Under the pieces are notes generated by a model. The model ran no database searches. It had not been told where the DNA came from and was given only the letters and a program-made list of their open reading frames with translations. The translations under genes were made by a program, and so were the position numbers. Below are positions 1 to 9,201 of a stretch of 64,000 nucleotides of DNA, piece after piece; within the stretch, counting starts at the first letter, position 1, and the number at the start of each line of letters is the position of its first letter. The stretch comes from Woeseiaceae bacterium (lineage in GTDB: Bacteria > Pseudomonadota > Gammaproteobacteria > Steroidobacterales > Woeseiaceae), in NCBI GenBank assembly GCA_028277185.1, contig JANQGQ010000009.1:1-64000 (forward strand), given 5' to 3'.

Positions 1-78
1 GTGGCGGATGGGAGCCATACAGCCTCTTCCCTTCCCCGGCGCTTTGAATCATCCCGATTCGCAGCAACTAAGAACATA

Positions 79-137
79 CAAGGGAGCCATTCCGGTAAGC
101 CCCCCCGGGACCCCGGCACGCCGGAACGACCGGCCGG
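79..137. repeat. GC-rich two-module dispersed repeat, copy A
   Basis: Bases 79-95 are the exact reverse complement of bases 23656-23672 (17 nt, core CCGGAATGGCTCCC), and the core recurs at 26111-26124. Bases 111-136 match 26122-26147 at 25 of 26 positions. The two modules are therefore shared by three intergenic places, but their relative orientation differs between copy A and copy C. The copy lies directly against the stop codon of the last gene of the trp operon, so it forms the 3' end of that transcript. It contains self-complementary CCGGCCGG. There is no T-tract, so I do not call it a terminator. Confidence 0.6.
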
Positions 138-455
138 TCAAACGAGTTTCTCCACCGAAGCCCCACAATTCCAGCAAGCCGCGAACTGCCCGGGGTTCTC
201 CTCACCGCAATTCCGACAGATCCAGGGTTGCGTCGGGCTCTCGGCGAATGCCGTGCCGTCGATGAGCTGCTTAGCCCGATCGAAGTCCAAAGCGTTTACC
301 ACCCAAAGCTCAGGCCAGACCTCGACGAAAGGCATGTCACCGAGTATCGAACCGAGGTGCTGATTGCGGATCTCCGCCGCAATCCCCTCCGCTTCGAGGA
401 TGTTTTTGTAGTGGTTGATCGTTATCAACGACGAATGAGTCGTGAGCTTTTTCAT
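138..455 (-). CDS. DUF2007 domain protein with C-terminal zinc ribbon
   Basis: This 105-residue protein has an N-terminal DUF2007 (putative signal transducing) ferredoxin-like domain, residues about 1-70 (MKKLTTHSSLITINHYKNIL at the start). A short zinc ribbon follows, with two CxxC pairs (WICRNCGEE and AACWNCGAS), like a RanBP2-type finger. The ATG at 455 overlaps the trpA stop codon in an ATGA arrangement, so it is the eighth and last gene of the trp operon and is probably translationally coupled. Longer reading upstream is arginine-rich out-of-frame trpA sequence and was rejected. DUF2007 proteins have no settled function; binding a regulatory ligand or protein partner is only a guess. The link to tryptophan synthesis is positional. 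Confidence 0.85.
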   Translation of the reverse strand: MKKLTTHSSLITINHYKNILEAEGIAAEIRNQHLGSILGDMPFVEVWPELWVVNALDFDRAKQLIDGTAFAESPTQPWICRNCGEENPGQFAACWNCGASVEKLV

Positions 456-1225
456 GCGGAACGGAGCGACTCGAGGAACGCGGTCGGGTCCTCGCCCTTC
501 TCCAGCACTTCGACGAGCGCGGAGCCGACGATGGCGCCGGCCGCATGCCGGCCGACGTTGCGGACGTCGGCTGCGGCGCGGATGCCGAAGCCGGCGCACA
601 CGGGCAGCGGCGACAAGCCGGACACCTGATCGAGATAACCCGCCAGATCGTCCGGCAAGCCGGCGTCGCCGCCGGTGATGCCGGTTATCGTGACGGCGTA
701 AACGAAGCCGCGCGAGGCCTGACCGAGCATTTCGAGACGCTCGACGGGCGATGCCGGCGTGACGAGCTGCACGAGCCCGAGACCTTCCGCCTCGAGCGCG
801 GAGCGGAACTCAGCCGACTCTTCATACGGCAGATCGGGAACGATGAAAGCGCAAACTCCGGTGGCTTTCGCGCGCTCCGCAAGCCGCTCGTAACCGAACT
901 GCAGCAGGGGATTCAGGTACGACATCATCACGAGCGGCGCTCTGATAGCGTCTTTCGCCGCTTCGATCTCGTCGAAGATCCATGCGAGACTAACCCCCTG
1001 CCTTAGCGCCTCGAAGCTCGAACGCTGAATCGTCATCCCGTCCGCCATCGGATCGGAAAACGGAATGCCGATCTCGACGACGTCGCCGGCGGCGGCGACC
1101 CTCTCGAGCGTTTCCGCAAAGCGGCCCCGCTCCGGATATCCGGCCGTGATGAACGGGATCAGTGCGGTACGCCCCTCGTCATTCGCGGCCCGGATCGCGG
1201 CCGTGACTCGCTCATGCGCCTGCAT
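452..1225 (-). CDS. trpA: Tryptophan synthase alpha chain
   Basis: TrpA (257 aa) cleaves indole-3-glycerol phosphate to indole and glyceraldehyde 3-phosphate and passes indole to TrpB through the tunnel of the alpha2-beta2 complex. The TIM-barrel protein carries the catalytic pair in VVEIGIPFSDPMADG (Glu of EIG, Asp of ADG), the phosphate-binding GFGI loop near residue 215, and FITAGYP near the N terminus. Length is usual for the family (about 265). Its ATG lies 14 nt inside the end of trpB, so the two chains are translationally coupled, as expected for an equimolar complex. The stop overlaps the start of the DUF2007 gene. Confidence 0.97.
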   Translation of the reverse strand: MQAHERVTAAIRAANDEGRTALIPFITAGYPERGRFAETLERVAAAGDVVEIGIPFSDPMADGMTIQRSSFEALRQGVSLAWIFDEIEAAKDAIRAPLVMMSYLNPLLQFGYERLAERAKATGVCAFIVPDLPYEESAEFRSALEAEGLGLVQLVTPASPVERLEMLGQASRGFVYAVTITGITGGDAGLPDDLAGYLDQVSGLSPLPVCAGFGIRAAADVRNVGRHAAGAIVGSALVEVLEKGEDPTAFLESLRSA

Positions 1226-2465
1226 GGCTGCGCACCTTCGCGGGGAATTTGGTCAACGTCGGCATGTCCTTGTCGCCGCGCCCGGAGTTGCCGATCAGCA
1301 GACGCTTGCCCGGATTCTCGCGCGCCCAGTCGCGGGCCGCCGAGAACGCGTGTGAGGTCTCGAGCGCCGTCAGGATGCCCTCGAATTCGCACAGCTCTTC
1401 CAATGCCGCAAGCGCCTCGTCGTCGGTTGCCGAAATGTAGCGCACCCGGCCAACCGACTGGAGCAACGCGTGCTCCGGTCCGACGCCCGAGTAGTCGAGA
1501 CCCGCCGATATCGAATGCGTCTCCTGCACCTGCCCGTCGCCGTCCTGGAGGATGATCGTATAGGTCCCCTGCAGAACGCCGGGCGTGCCGGTGGCCAGCG
1601 TCGCCGCGTTCTGACCGAGCCCGGAGCCCGTACCCCCGGCCTCGACGCCGATGAGCTCGGTGTCGTCGTTGAGCATCGGGTAGAACAAACCGATCGCATT
1701 CGAGCCGCCGCCGACGCAGGCGAATGCCGCGTCGGGCAGACCGCCGGCCTGGCGCTGCATCTGCTCGCGCGCCTCTTCGCCGATCACCCGGTGCAGCTCG
1801 CGCACGAGATACGGATACGGGTGCGCCCCGACCGCGGAACCGAGGATGTAGTAGATCCCGTCCGGGTCTGATACCCAGACCCTGAGCGCCTCGTCGATCG
1901 CGGCGCGCAGCGTCGCGTCGCCCGCGGTGACCGCGACGACCTCGGCACCCAGCCTTCGCATGCGGTCGACGTTAGGCGCCTGGCGCTCGATGTCGACGGC
2001 ACCCATGTAAACGGTGCACGGCAAACCGACCCGCGCACAGGCCGCTGCCGAGGCAACGCCGTGCTGACCCGCCCCGGTCTCGGCGATTACGCGGCGCGCG
2101 CCCAGGCGCCGCGCGAGCAGCGCCTGACCAATCGCGTTGTTGATCTTGTGGGCGCCCGTATGCGCGAGATCCTCGCGCTTCAGCCAGACGTCGGCGCCCC
2201 AGCGTTCGGAGAGCCTCGGCGCATGCGTCAAAGCGGTCGGTCGGCCGACCCATTCGCGCAGCTCGCGGCGGTACTCGGCCTGGAAGGATGGTTCGTGCAG
2301 GTGCTCGTGAACGCCCGCCTCGAGGCGATCGAACGCCGGCACCAGCGTTTCCGGCACGTAGCGGCCGCCGAACGGCCCGAAGCGGCCGCGTTCGTCGGGC
2401 AGCTCGCCCCTGAGTTCGCGCCCGAGCAGATCGTCCGCTTCGTCGGGCTTGATGATTGCGCTCAT
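1212..2465 (-). CDS. trpB: Tryptophan synthase beta chain
   Basis: TrpB (417 aa) is the pyridoxal-phosphate enzyme that condenses indole with serine to tryptophan. The PLP lysine is in HTGAHKINN, the substrate-carboxylate loop is AETGAGQHG, and the cofactor phosphate site is GGGSNAIG; all are intact. The N-terminal FGPFGGRYVPETL segment is typical of the TrpB1 type that works with TrpA. The start ATG overlaps the trpF stop by four bases, and the end overlaps trpA by 14 bases. It lies sixth among the structural genes of the trpEGDCFBA operon. Confidence 0.98.
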   Translation of the reverse strand: MSAIIKPDEADDLLGRELRGELPDERGRFGPFGGRYVPETLVPAFDRLEAGVHEHLHEPSFQAEYRRELREWVGRPTALTHAPRLSERWGADVWLKREDLAHTGAHKINNAIGQALLARRLGARRVIAETGAGQHGVASAAACARVGLPCTVYMGAVDIERQAPNVDRMRRLGAEVVAVTAGDATLRAAIDEALRVWVSDPDGIYYILGSAVGAHPYPYLVRELHRVIGEEAREQMQRQAGGLPDAAFACVGGGSNAIGLFYPMLNDDTELIGVEAGGTGSGLGQNAATLATGTPGVLQGTYTIILQDGDGQVQETHSISAGLDYSGVGPEHALLQSVGRVRYISATDDEALAALEELCEFEGILTALETSHAFSAARDWARENPGKRLLIGNSGRGDKDMPTLTKFPAKVRSHAGA

Positions 2466-3061
2466 GTGTATTGCTCCGCGGCTCGCGCCGCCGTGATGAA
2501 CTCGTGTATGCGCGCCGGGTCCTTGACGCCCGGCGCCGACTCGACGCCGCTCGATACGTCGACGCCCCAGGGCCTGACGGCAGCGACGGCGTCCCCGACG
2601 TTGGCCGGACTCAGCCCGCCGGCCAGAAGCATGTTACCGCGCCGTGCGATGGCCGCCGCGACGGTCCAGTCGACGGTCTCACCGGCTCCCGACCGCGCCC
2701 CCTCGTACAGGAACTCGTCCGGCAGCGGCAGAGCGTCGTCGATCGCACCTTCCCGATACACCGGCCAGCGGCGAACCTCAGCCGGCACGTCGAGCCGGGC
2801 GAAATCCTCGCTGTCGGTCTGCAGCACATCGGGCGCGAAGCCGTCGAGCACGGCAAGCCAGTCCGCCGGCCCGGGATGCTTCATGACGGCGACCCGGAGC
2901 ACGGTCCGCGGCGCCGCGGCCGCGGCCTCGCGTGCCTCGGCCGGCGTCACCCGGCGCACCGAATCGGCGAACACAAAGCCGATTGCATCGGCACCGCCAG
3001 CCGCGGCGGCCGCGACGTCAGCGCCCGTCCTGAGACCGCAGATCTTGATGGCAAGCGTCAT
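2462..3061 (-). CDS. trpF: Phosphoribosylanthranilate isomerase, variant active-site motifs
   Basis: TrpF (199 aa) converts phosphoribosylanthranilate to the CdRP enol form in the third step of tryptophan synthesis. The KICGL motif with the catalytic Cys is at residues 6-10, and the phosphate loops LAGGLSPANV and WGVDVSSGVE are present. Two signatures differ from the common form: the usual LQxHG segment reads VLQTDSED, and the general-acid Asp position (normally FD before a GGTG loop) reads YEGARSGAGETVDW with Glu. Operon position between trpC and trpB and overlapping ATGA junctions on both sides make the assignment firm despite these changes. trpC and trpF are separate genes here, not fused as in E. 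coli. Confidence 0.93.
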   Translation of the reverse strand: MTLAIKICGLRTGADVAAAAAGGADAIGFVFADSVRRVTPAEAREAAAAAPRTVLRVAVMKHPGPADWLAVLDGFAPDVLQTDSEDFARLDVPAEVRRWPVYREGAIDDALPLPDEFLYEGARSGAGETVDWTVAAAIARRGNMLLAGGLSPANVGDAVAAVRPWGVDVSSGVESAPGVKDPARIHEFITAARAAEQYT

Positions 3062-3840
3062 GCAGCGCCCGCCATCCCGCGGATCAGCGCGCCGGGATCG
3101 GCGCTCCGCATCAATGCCGTGCCGACCAGCGCGAGGCGGTAGCCCGCGGCCGCGACCTGCCGCGCATCGGCCGCCGTCTTGAGGCCGCTCTCGGCGACGC
3201 GGATACCGTCGGGCAACAGCGGCGCATAGCGCTCGAGCCGGGTCGCGTCGACTTCGAGCGTGCGCAGGTTGCGTGAGTTGACGCCGAACAGGAGCTCGCC
3301 GCGCTCCGCCTTCGCGCGATGGACCGTCTCGTCGAGGAGCCCCGCCGCACGCTGGATGTCCGCCTCGCTGAACGCCTCGAGCAGCACGAACAGATCGTGC
3401 TGCCAGGCGCAGTCGAGCATCGTGGCCAGCTCGCGATCGTCGAGCATCGCGGTGATGAGCAGCACGCCGCTTGCGCCGAGAGCATGCGCTTCGCGGATCT
3501 GCACCGGGTCGACGAGAAAGTCCTTGCGCAGCACCGGCGTGCCGGGCACGGCGTCAACGACTTCCGCGAGATGATCCAGATGGCCGTCGAAACGCTCGGG
3601 TTCGGTCAGAACCGAGATCGCAACGGCGCCGGCATCGGCGTAGCAGCGCGCGCGGGCAACGCGGTCGGCGTCCGCCCCTGCCAGAGGTCCCTCGGCGGGC
3701 GAGCGATTCTTGATCTCGGCGATGATCCCGAAGGCGTCGGTGAGAAGTGCCGGCCGCCGTGCCGGCCGGGCTGCGACCGGATGCGCGGCTGCCGCCCGGG
3801 CACGGCTCGACACGGCCATCGTCTCGAGAAAATCGCTCAT
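3058..3840 (-). CDS. trpC: Indole-3-glycerol phosphate synthase
   Basis: TrpC (260 aa) closes the indole ring of CdRP with loss of CO2 and water. The TIM-barrel motifs are visible: IIAEIKNRSPAEG (first catalytic Lys), VLRKDFLVDPVQIREA (catalytic Lys of RKDF), GVNSRNLRT, and VAESGL near the phosphate site. The usual SPS of the first loop is SPA here, and NNRDL is NSRNL, both conservative variants. Start ATG lies two bases after the trpD stop, and the end overlaps trpF by four bases. Length is typical of the monofunctional enzyme. Confidence 0.97.
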   Translation of the reverse strand: MSDFLETMAVSSRARAAAAHPVAARPARRPALLTDAFGIIAEIKNRSPAEGPLAGADADRVARARCYADAGAVAISVLTEPERFDGHLDHLAEVVDAVPGTPVLRKDFLVDPVQIREAHALGASGVLLITAMLDDRELATMLDCAWQHDLFVLLEAFSEADIQRAAGLLDETVHRAKAERGELLFGVNSRNLRTLEVDATRLERYAPLLPDGIRVAESGLKTAADARQVAAAGYRLALVGTALMRSADPGALIRGMAGAA

Positions 3841-3842
3841 CG

Positions 3843-4864
3843 TCAGGGAACGAAATGCGAGCGCAGGTCGTCAAGCAAGCCGTGCGCCCTGCCGGAATCG
3901 ATAGCGTCGGCGGCAATGCTGACACCTTGTCGCAAATCCGTCGCCAAACCCTGGCACTCGAGCACCAACGAAGTGCCCATGAGCAGCGCGTCCCTGTGCG
4001 CGCCGCGGTCCTCGCCGCTGAACACGCGCCGCAATTCGTTGGCGTTTTGCTCCGCATCGCCGCCGGCGAGGTCGGCCGGCGCGCAGCGGCTCATACCATA
4101 GTCCTCCGGCCGGCGGCGCGACTCGGTCACGCTGCCGGGGCGAACGTCGAGCAGCATGAACTCGCCGACCGGCGTCGCCTCGTCCCAGCCCGGCTCGCCG
4201 TGCACGACGAATGCGCGCTCTATGGGCAAACCCGCAAGCGTATCGGCCATCAGCCGCGCCGCCTCCGGACTCCATGCGCCGATTAGCTGGTAGGGCGTCG
4301 CAGCCGGGTTGGTCAGCGGCCCCAGCATATTGAACACGGTGCGCACCGACAGTGCCGCGCGCACGGGCACGACCGCCTTCATCGCCGGATGGTAGGCCGG
4401 CGCGAACAGAAACGTGAAGCTCGTTGCTTCGAGGCACGCGACAGCCTCTTTTTCGTGCAGCGGCAGCGGCATGCCTAAGCATTCGAGCATGTCGGCGCTG
4501 CCTGAACGGCTCGAAACCGAGCGGTTGCCGTGCTTGACGACCCGGGCGCCCGCTGCGGCGGCAAGCAGGCCGGTGCCAGTCGACAGATTGAGGCTGCCGG
4601 AACCGTCGCCGCCCGTACCCACGGTATCGACGGTCGGCTGCCCCTCGGGGATCTTTGGGTGCACGGCCAGTTCGCGCATCGCGCGCGCGAAGCCGCGAAT
4701 CTCGTCGGCGGTCTCGCCCTTGGCGCGCAGACCCGCAAGCAGCGCGCCCGCAAGCGCCGGTTCGAGATCTCCGGCCGCGAGCCGCTGCATGAGCTCGTAG
4801 GCGCCCGCCTCGCCCAGCGCTTCGCCGTCGAGCAGTCGATCGAGAACTTTCGAGTAGGTCTTGC

Positions 4865-4868
<4 letters not shown>
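3843..4868 (-). CDS. trpD: Anthranilate phosphoribosyltransferase
   Basis: TrpD (341 aa) transfers the phosphoribosyl group from PRPP to anthranilate. The PRPP-binding motif [14 protein letters not shown] is near residue 80, KHGNRS near residue 105, and the Mg-coordinating DE pair falls in the [10 protein letters not shown] segment. I chose the ATG at 4868 because [13 protein letters not shown] is the normal family N terminus; the frame is open further upstream only as antisense-like arginine-rich sequence inside trpG. The ATG overlaps the trpG stop by four bases. The enzyme is not fused to TrpG, unlike E. coli TrpGD. Confidence 0.97.
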
Positions 4869-5475
<607 letters not shown>

Positions 5476-5476
<1 letters not shown>

Positions 5477-6861
5477 TAGAACCCCTCCCCGGCCATCTCG
5501 AGCGCCCGGCGCAGTATCGCGCTCTTCGCCAGCACCTCGCGATACTCCCGCTCCGGCACGGAATCCGCAACGATGCCCGCGCCCGCCTGAAAGCTGTACT
5601 CCTCGCCGGCGAACACGAGCGTGCGGATCGTGATTGCCTGGTCCATGTCGCCGGTGACGCCGAAGTAGCCGGCCGTGCCTGCGTACAGCCCGCGCCCGAC
5701 CGACTCCATGTCCTCGATGATCTCCATCGCGCGCACCTTCGGCGCCCCGACGAGCGTCCCGGCGGGAAACGTGGCCGCCAGCAGATCGAACTGATCGTAG
5801 CGCTCGTCGAGCTCGCCCTGCACGCCGCTGACGATGTGCATGACGTGACTGTAACGCTCGATCGCCCGGTAGGGCTCGACGTACACGCTGCCGGAACGCG
5901 CAACGCGGCCGAGATCGTTGCGCGCGAGATCGACCAGCATCACGTGTTCGGCAGCCTCCTTCGGATCTGCGAGTAAACGCTCCTCGTTGGCGACGTCTTC
6001 CGCGGGGTCGGCGCCGCGTGGCAGCGTACCCGCGATCGGCCTGAGCGACGCCCGCGTTCCGTTGAGCTTGACGAGCGCCTCGGGCGAGGACCCGACGACC
6101 TGGAAGTCGTCGAAATCGAAGTAGAACATGTACGGCGACGGATTGATGAGGCGCATCGCCCGGTAGACCTCGAACGGCTGAACGTTGCTCCGGCCACCGA
6201 ACAGCACGGACAGGACGATCTGGTAGATGTCACCGGCCGCGATGTGGCCCTTGCAGGCGTCGACCCGCTTGCAGAATTCCGCCTCCGAGAGCGACGCCGT
6301 AACGCCGCTGGTCTCGACAGCGGCTGCCTGCCGCGGCACCGCCGACGCCAGCCGCTCGCGAATCTCCGCGCGGAGCCGCCGCTGATCGTCCTCGGCGCCG
6401 TCGTGCAGCAGCGCCATACGGCGCGTCAGGTGGTCGAAGACGAGCAGCGACGCGGGCGCTACGAAGGCAGCGTCCGGAACCGTAGTCTGCGGCGTCGTTT
6501 GCCGCGGCAAACGCTCGAACAAGCGCACGACGTCGTAGCCCGATACGCCGACCAGTCCGCCCGTGAACGGCAGTTCGGTGCCGTTCGCGCCGGGCCGCGG
6601 TGCGCGCCGGAGCGCCGAGCGAAGCGCGTCGAGGTACTCAGCCTGGTTCTGCGGGCGGCTGTGAGCCTCCCCGCCGACGGTGAGCGTATCCGCATCCATG
6701 CGTAGATCGAGCGCGTCGCCGAAACCCAGAAAAGAGTAGCGCGCGAGCCGCTCGCCGCCCTCGACGCTCTCCAGCAGGAAGCGCGGGCGGAGTCCGGCCA
6801 GCTTCAGAAATGCCGATACCGGCGTATCCAGGTCGGCGGCTATGTCGAATGGCGCTTGCAT
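5476..6861 (-). CDS. trpE: Anthranilate synthase component I
   Basis: TrpE (461 aa) makes anthranilate from chorismate and ammonia and is the committed, feedback-inhibited step. The N-terminal tryptophan site motif LLES is at about residues 29-32 ([19 protein letters not shown]), suggesting retained feedback inhibition. The C-terminal chorismate-binding domain shows [35 protein letters not shown] and [13 protein letters not shown] chose the ATG at 6861 ([16 protein letters not shown]). A strong GGAGG lies 24 bases upstream, so translation may also begin at TTG 6897; the ATG fits the family better. First structural gene of the operon, controlled by the attenuator just upstream. Confidence 0.96.
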
Positions 6862-6895
6862 ACAGGAATACCCGCTGCGGCATGCCTCCAGGCAC

Positions 6896-6928
6896 AAAAA
6901 AACCCATCTCCTGACGGCAGGAGATGGG
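6896..6928 (-). terminator. trp attenuator terminator
   Basis: On the minus strand a perfect 11-bp stem (CCCATCTCCTG with CAGGAGATGGG, loop CCGT, bases 6928-6903) is followed by seven T (6902-6896). This intrinsic terminator lies between the leader peptide gene and trpE. Its 5' arm (GCCCATCTCC, 6929-6920) can instead pair with GGGAGTGGGC (6980-6971) in the leader, giving nine of ten pairs including two G-U. That alternative would be the antiterminator. Confidence 0.95.
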
Positions 6929-6954
6929 CTTCGGTGTTCTCTCGTCCGGCCTGA

Positions 6955-7026
6955 TTAAAGCTGACCGACTGCCCACTCCCGGAAGGAGGACAGCCACCAC
7001 CAGCTCGATACGGCGAACGCGTTCAT
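6955..7026 (-). CDS. trpL: trp operon leader peptide with Trp triplet
   Basis: ATG at 7026 to TAA at 6957 encodes 23 residues, MNAFAVSSWWWLSSFREWAV and then GQL. Codons 9, 10 and 11 are three consecutive Trp codons and codon 18 is a fourth. Immediately after the triplet, CTGTCC (6993-6988) can pair with GGGCAG (6974-6969), the expected 1:2 hairpin. A ribosome stalled at the triplet would break it and free GGGAGTGGGC to form the antiterminator. There is no Shine-Dalgarno sequence, and the -10 box ends six bases before the ATG, so the leader is probably translated from a leaderless mRNA. Too short for ordinary gene callers. Confidence 0.92.
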   Translation of the reverse strand: MNAFAVSSWWWLSSFREWAVGQL

Positions 7027-7032
7027 GCTGCG

Positions 7033-7061
7033 TTTGTACCGAGCGCCGCCGATGCCGTCAA
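7033..7061 (-). promoter_or_regulatory. Predicted trp operon promoter
   Basis: On the minus strand TTGACG (7061-7056) and TACAAA (7038-7033) are separated by exactly 17 bases, matching sigma-70 consensus at five and four of six positions. The -35 box overlaps the last bases of the upstream transporter gene (stop at 7066-7064). The predicted start of transcription falls at about 7027-7026, the A of the trpL ATG. Confidence 0.7.
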
Positions 7062-7063
7062 GT

Positions 7064-8902
7064 CTAAAGCGGATACAGAACCGGCAGGATCAGCGAGAAA
7101 CCGATCCACATGATGATCGTGAGCGGAATGCCGGCGCGCAGGAAATCCGAGAACGTATAGCCGCCGGCGGACAGGATCAAAAGGTTGGTCTGGTAACCGT
7201 AGGGCGTGGCGAAACTCATGTTAGCGCCGAACAGGACCGCAAGGATGAAGGGTTCCGGGTTGACGCCCAACTGCTCGGCGATACCGATCGCGATCGGCGT
7301 GCCGATGACAGCGGCCGCATTGTTCGAGACGATGTTCGTCATGATCGTCATCAACAGGAGGAACGCCGACAGAATCATCGGCGTCGGCAGCGCCGCGGTA
7401 CCCGCGACGAAACTCTCGGCCAGCCAGGCCGCCATGCCGGTGTCCATCAGTGCCTTGCCGAGCGCGAGACTCGTTACGATGATCATCACCACGGGCACCG
7501 ACAGGGCACTTGCCGCGTCGCGCCAGGTCAGGCAGCTCGTCGCCAGCATCAGGCCGAGGCCCGCAAGCGCCGCCACCGAGATCGGCAGCATGCCGGTCGC
7601 GGCGGCCAGAATCACGGCGCCCATGATCGCAAGCGCACGCTTGGCCTTGTGCGTATGCGGCAGGTCCGTCGTGCCGTCGAGGACGAGCATCGAGCCGGTC
7701 TCCTTCAGGCTCTCGATGTTCTTGCGGGTCCCCTGGACGAGCAATACGTCGCCGGCCCTGAGCCGGATCATCGTTATGTCGCCGGTAACCTGCGAACTCG
7801 GCGCACGGGCCCGATGCAGCGCCAACGGCAGAAGACCGTAGGACGCGCTGAAGCGCGCCGAAGCAAGCGTGCGCAGATGCAGCGGCGAACCCCGGGTCAC
7901 GACGACCTCGGCAAGCTGCTGGCCTTCGGCTTTGAGCGGCGTGTTTTCGTCGATCGGGTGTTCGTCGTCGCTGATGTTGTACAGCGTGGCGCCGAGCAGC
8001 GACTCGTAGTGCTTGAGGTTCTCGGGCGTGTCCTTCACGAACAGCCGGTCGCCCGGCTGGATCTTCACCGACGGCAGCTTCGCGAGAAACAGCGAATCGC
8101 TGCGCTGGATCTTGTCCACCCGCATGTTGTTGTCCGTCTTCGAGAGCACCTCCGACAGCGTCTTGCCGGCCGCGAAACTGTCCTCGGTCACGTAGAGCTG
8201 CGAGCTGAAGATCCGCGGCGTCGTATCCGCCATTGGCGGCGCGCGATCGGGCAACAACCGCGGCGCGATCAGCCAGAGAAAGACGATCCCTGCGCCGCCG
8301 ACGATCAGAACCGGAAGCACGAACTCGAACATCGAGAACGTCTTGAGCCCCAGATCCTGGGTGATGCCGACGACCAGCAGATTGGTCGAGGTGCCGATCG
8401 TCGTCGACATGCCGCCGATGATCGTTGCAAGCCCCATCGGCATCATGACGCCCGATACCGAAAACTTGCTGCGCAGAGATGCGCCGACGAGGATCGGCAT
8501 GAGCAGTACGACGATCGGCGTGTTGTTCATGAAGGCGCTGAGGATGGCGCCCGCGACCAGGGTAGTGAACAACGCGACGACCGGCATGTTCGACCAGGCC
8601 CGGCCGACGATGTTGGCCAGCGGCTGCAGCGCACCCGTGGTTTCGAGCGCCTTGCCAACCATCATGAGCGCGCAGATCGCGATCAGTGCCTCGTTGCCGA
8701 AGCCGGCGAACAGATCCGTGGGACTCAGCAGGCGCTCGCCGCCGCGCTCGTACGGAAACAGCGCGAAACCGGCGACCAGCAATATCAGTATTGCAAGCGA
8801 AGAGGACTCGAGCGGGATACGATCGCGCGTAAACAAAAACAGCGCGACGACGGTCAGCAGCAGAACAGCAACACCGTGCGCGTCAATAGTGATCGGCTGC
8901 AA
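7064..8902 (-). CDS. SLC13-family (DASS) anion transporter with two RCK_C domains
   Basis: This 612-residue inner-membrane protein has two hydrophobic halves (about residues 1-225 and 415-612). Each carries the helical re-entrant signature of SLC13/ArsB-type permeases: SAFMNNTPIVVLLMPI in the first half and TNIVSNNAAAVIGTPIAI in the second. Between them lie two TrkA-C/RCK_C-like soluble domains (about 230-400). Relatives with this layout move sulfate or dicarboxylates with sodium, but the substrate cannot be read from sequence. The start is TTG at 8902 preceded by AAGGGGG. Its stop codon abuts the trp promoter, so read-through into trp is possible. Confidence 0.88.
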   Translation of the reverse strand: MQPITIDAHGVAVLLLTVVALFLFTRDRIPLESSSLAILILLVAGFALFPYERGGERLLSPTDLFAGFGNEALIAICALMMVGKALETTGALQPLANIVGRAWSNMPVVALFTTLVAGAILSAFMNNTPIVVLLMPILVGASLRSKFSVSGVMMPMGLATIIGGMSTTIGTSTNLLVVGITQDLGLKTFSMFEFVLPVLIVGGAGIVFLWLIAPRLLPDRAPPMADTTPRIFSSQLYVTEDSFAAGKTLSEVLSKTDNNMRVDKIQRSDSLFLAKLPSVKIQPGDRLFVKDTPENLKHYESLLGATLYNISDDEHPIDENTPLKAEGQQLAEVVVTRGSPLHLRTLASARFSASYGLLPLALHRARAPSSQVTGDITMIRLRAGDVLLVQGTRKNIESLKETGSMLVLDGTTDLPHTHKAKRALAIMGAVILAAATGMLPISVAALAGLGLMLATSCLTWRDAASALSVPVVMIIVTSLALGKALMDTGMAAWLAESFVAGTAALPTPMILSAFLLLMTIMTNIVSNNAAAVIGTPIAIGIAEQLGVNPEPFILAVLFGANMSFATPYGYQTNLLILSAGGYTFSDFLRAGIPLTIIMWIGFSLILPVLYPL

Positions 8903-9201
8903 GCTGCCCCCTTTAGAAGACTCCCCGACGGGCCCGGCGGCAGCCGGGGGTGATTAAGCTACCGAAACGCCGGGGCGCCTGCAACGCGGGGCGACACCGG
9001 CCGCCGTCTCCGCCAGACGGGTCGGCTTAGTGCCTAAAGTTATGAAAAGGCACCGCTTTTTCCGCACGGAACCGCGCCCTGACAGGTGTTCCCGCCGCAG
9101 CCGCACACGGCACCGCGCGGCCCAGCCAGTTTTTTGTTATCGTCGCCGAAACCGCGCCGCTCATTGGCTCTCAACGACGCTCACGCGAGTTCCGAACCAC
9201 G
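8903..9201. other. Divergent intergenic region, no gene seen
   Basis: About 300 bases separate the transporter (minus) from the small plus-strand gene at 9202. I see no ORF with a credible start, no strong hairpin with a T-tract and no clear sigma-70 pair. A loose dyad GTGCCT/AGGCAC lies at about 9029-9052. The promoters of both neighbours should lie here but I cannot place them. Confidence 0.5.

Noticed and set aside
7025..8953. Long plus-strand frame of 642 codons opposite the SLC13 transporter
   Set aside because: Its protein is Arg/His/Gln-rich with no domain, while the minus strand encodes a clean membrane transporter. It is an antisense shadow of GC-rich coding DNA.
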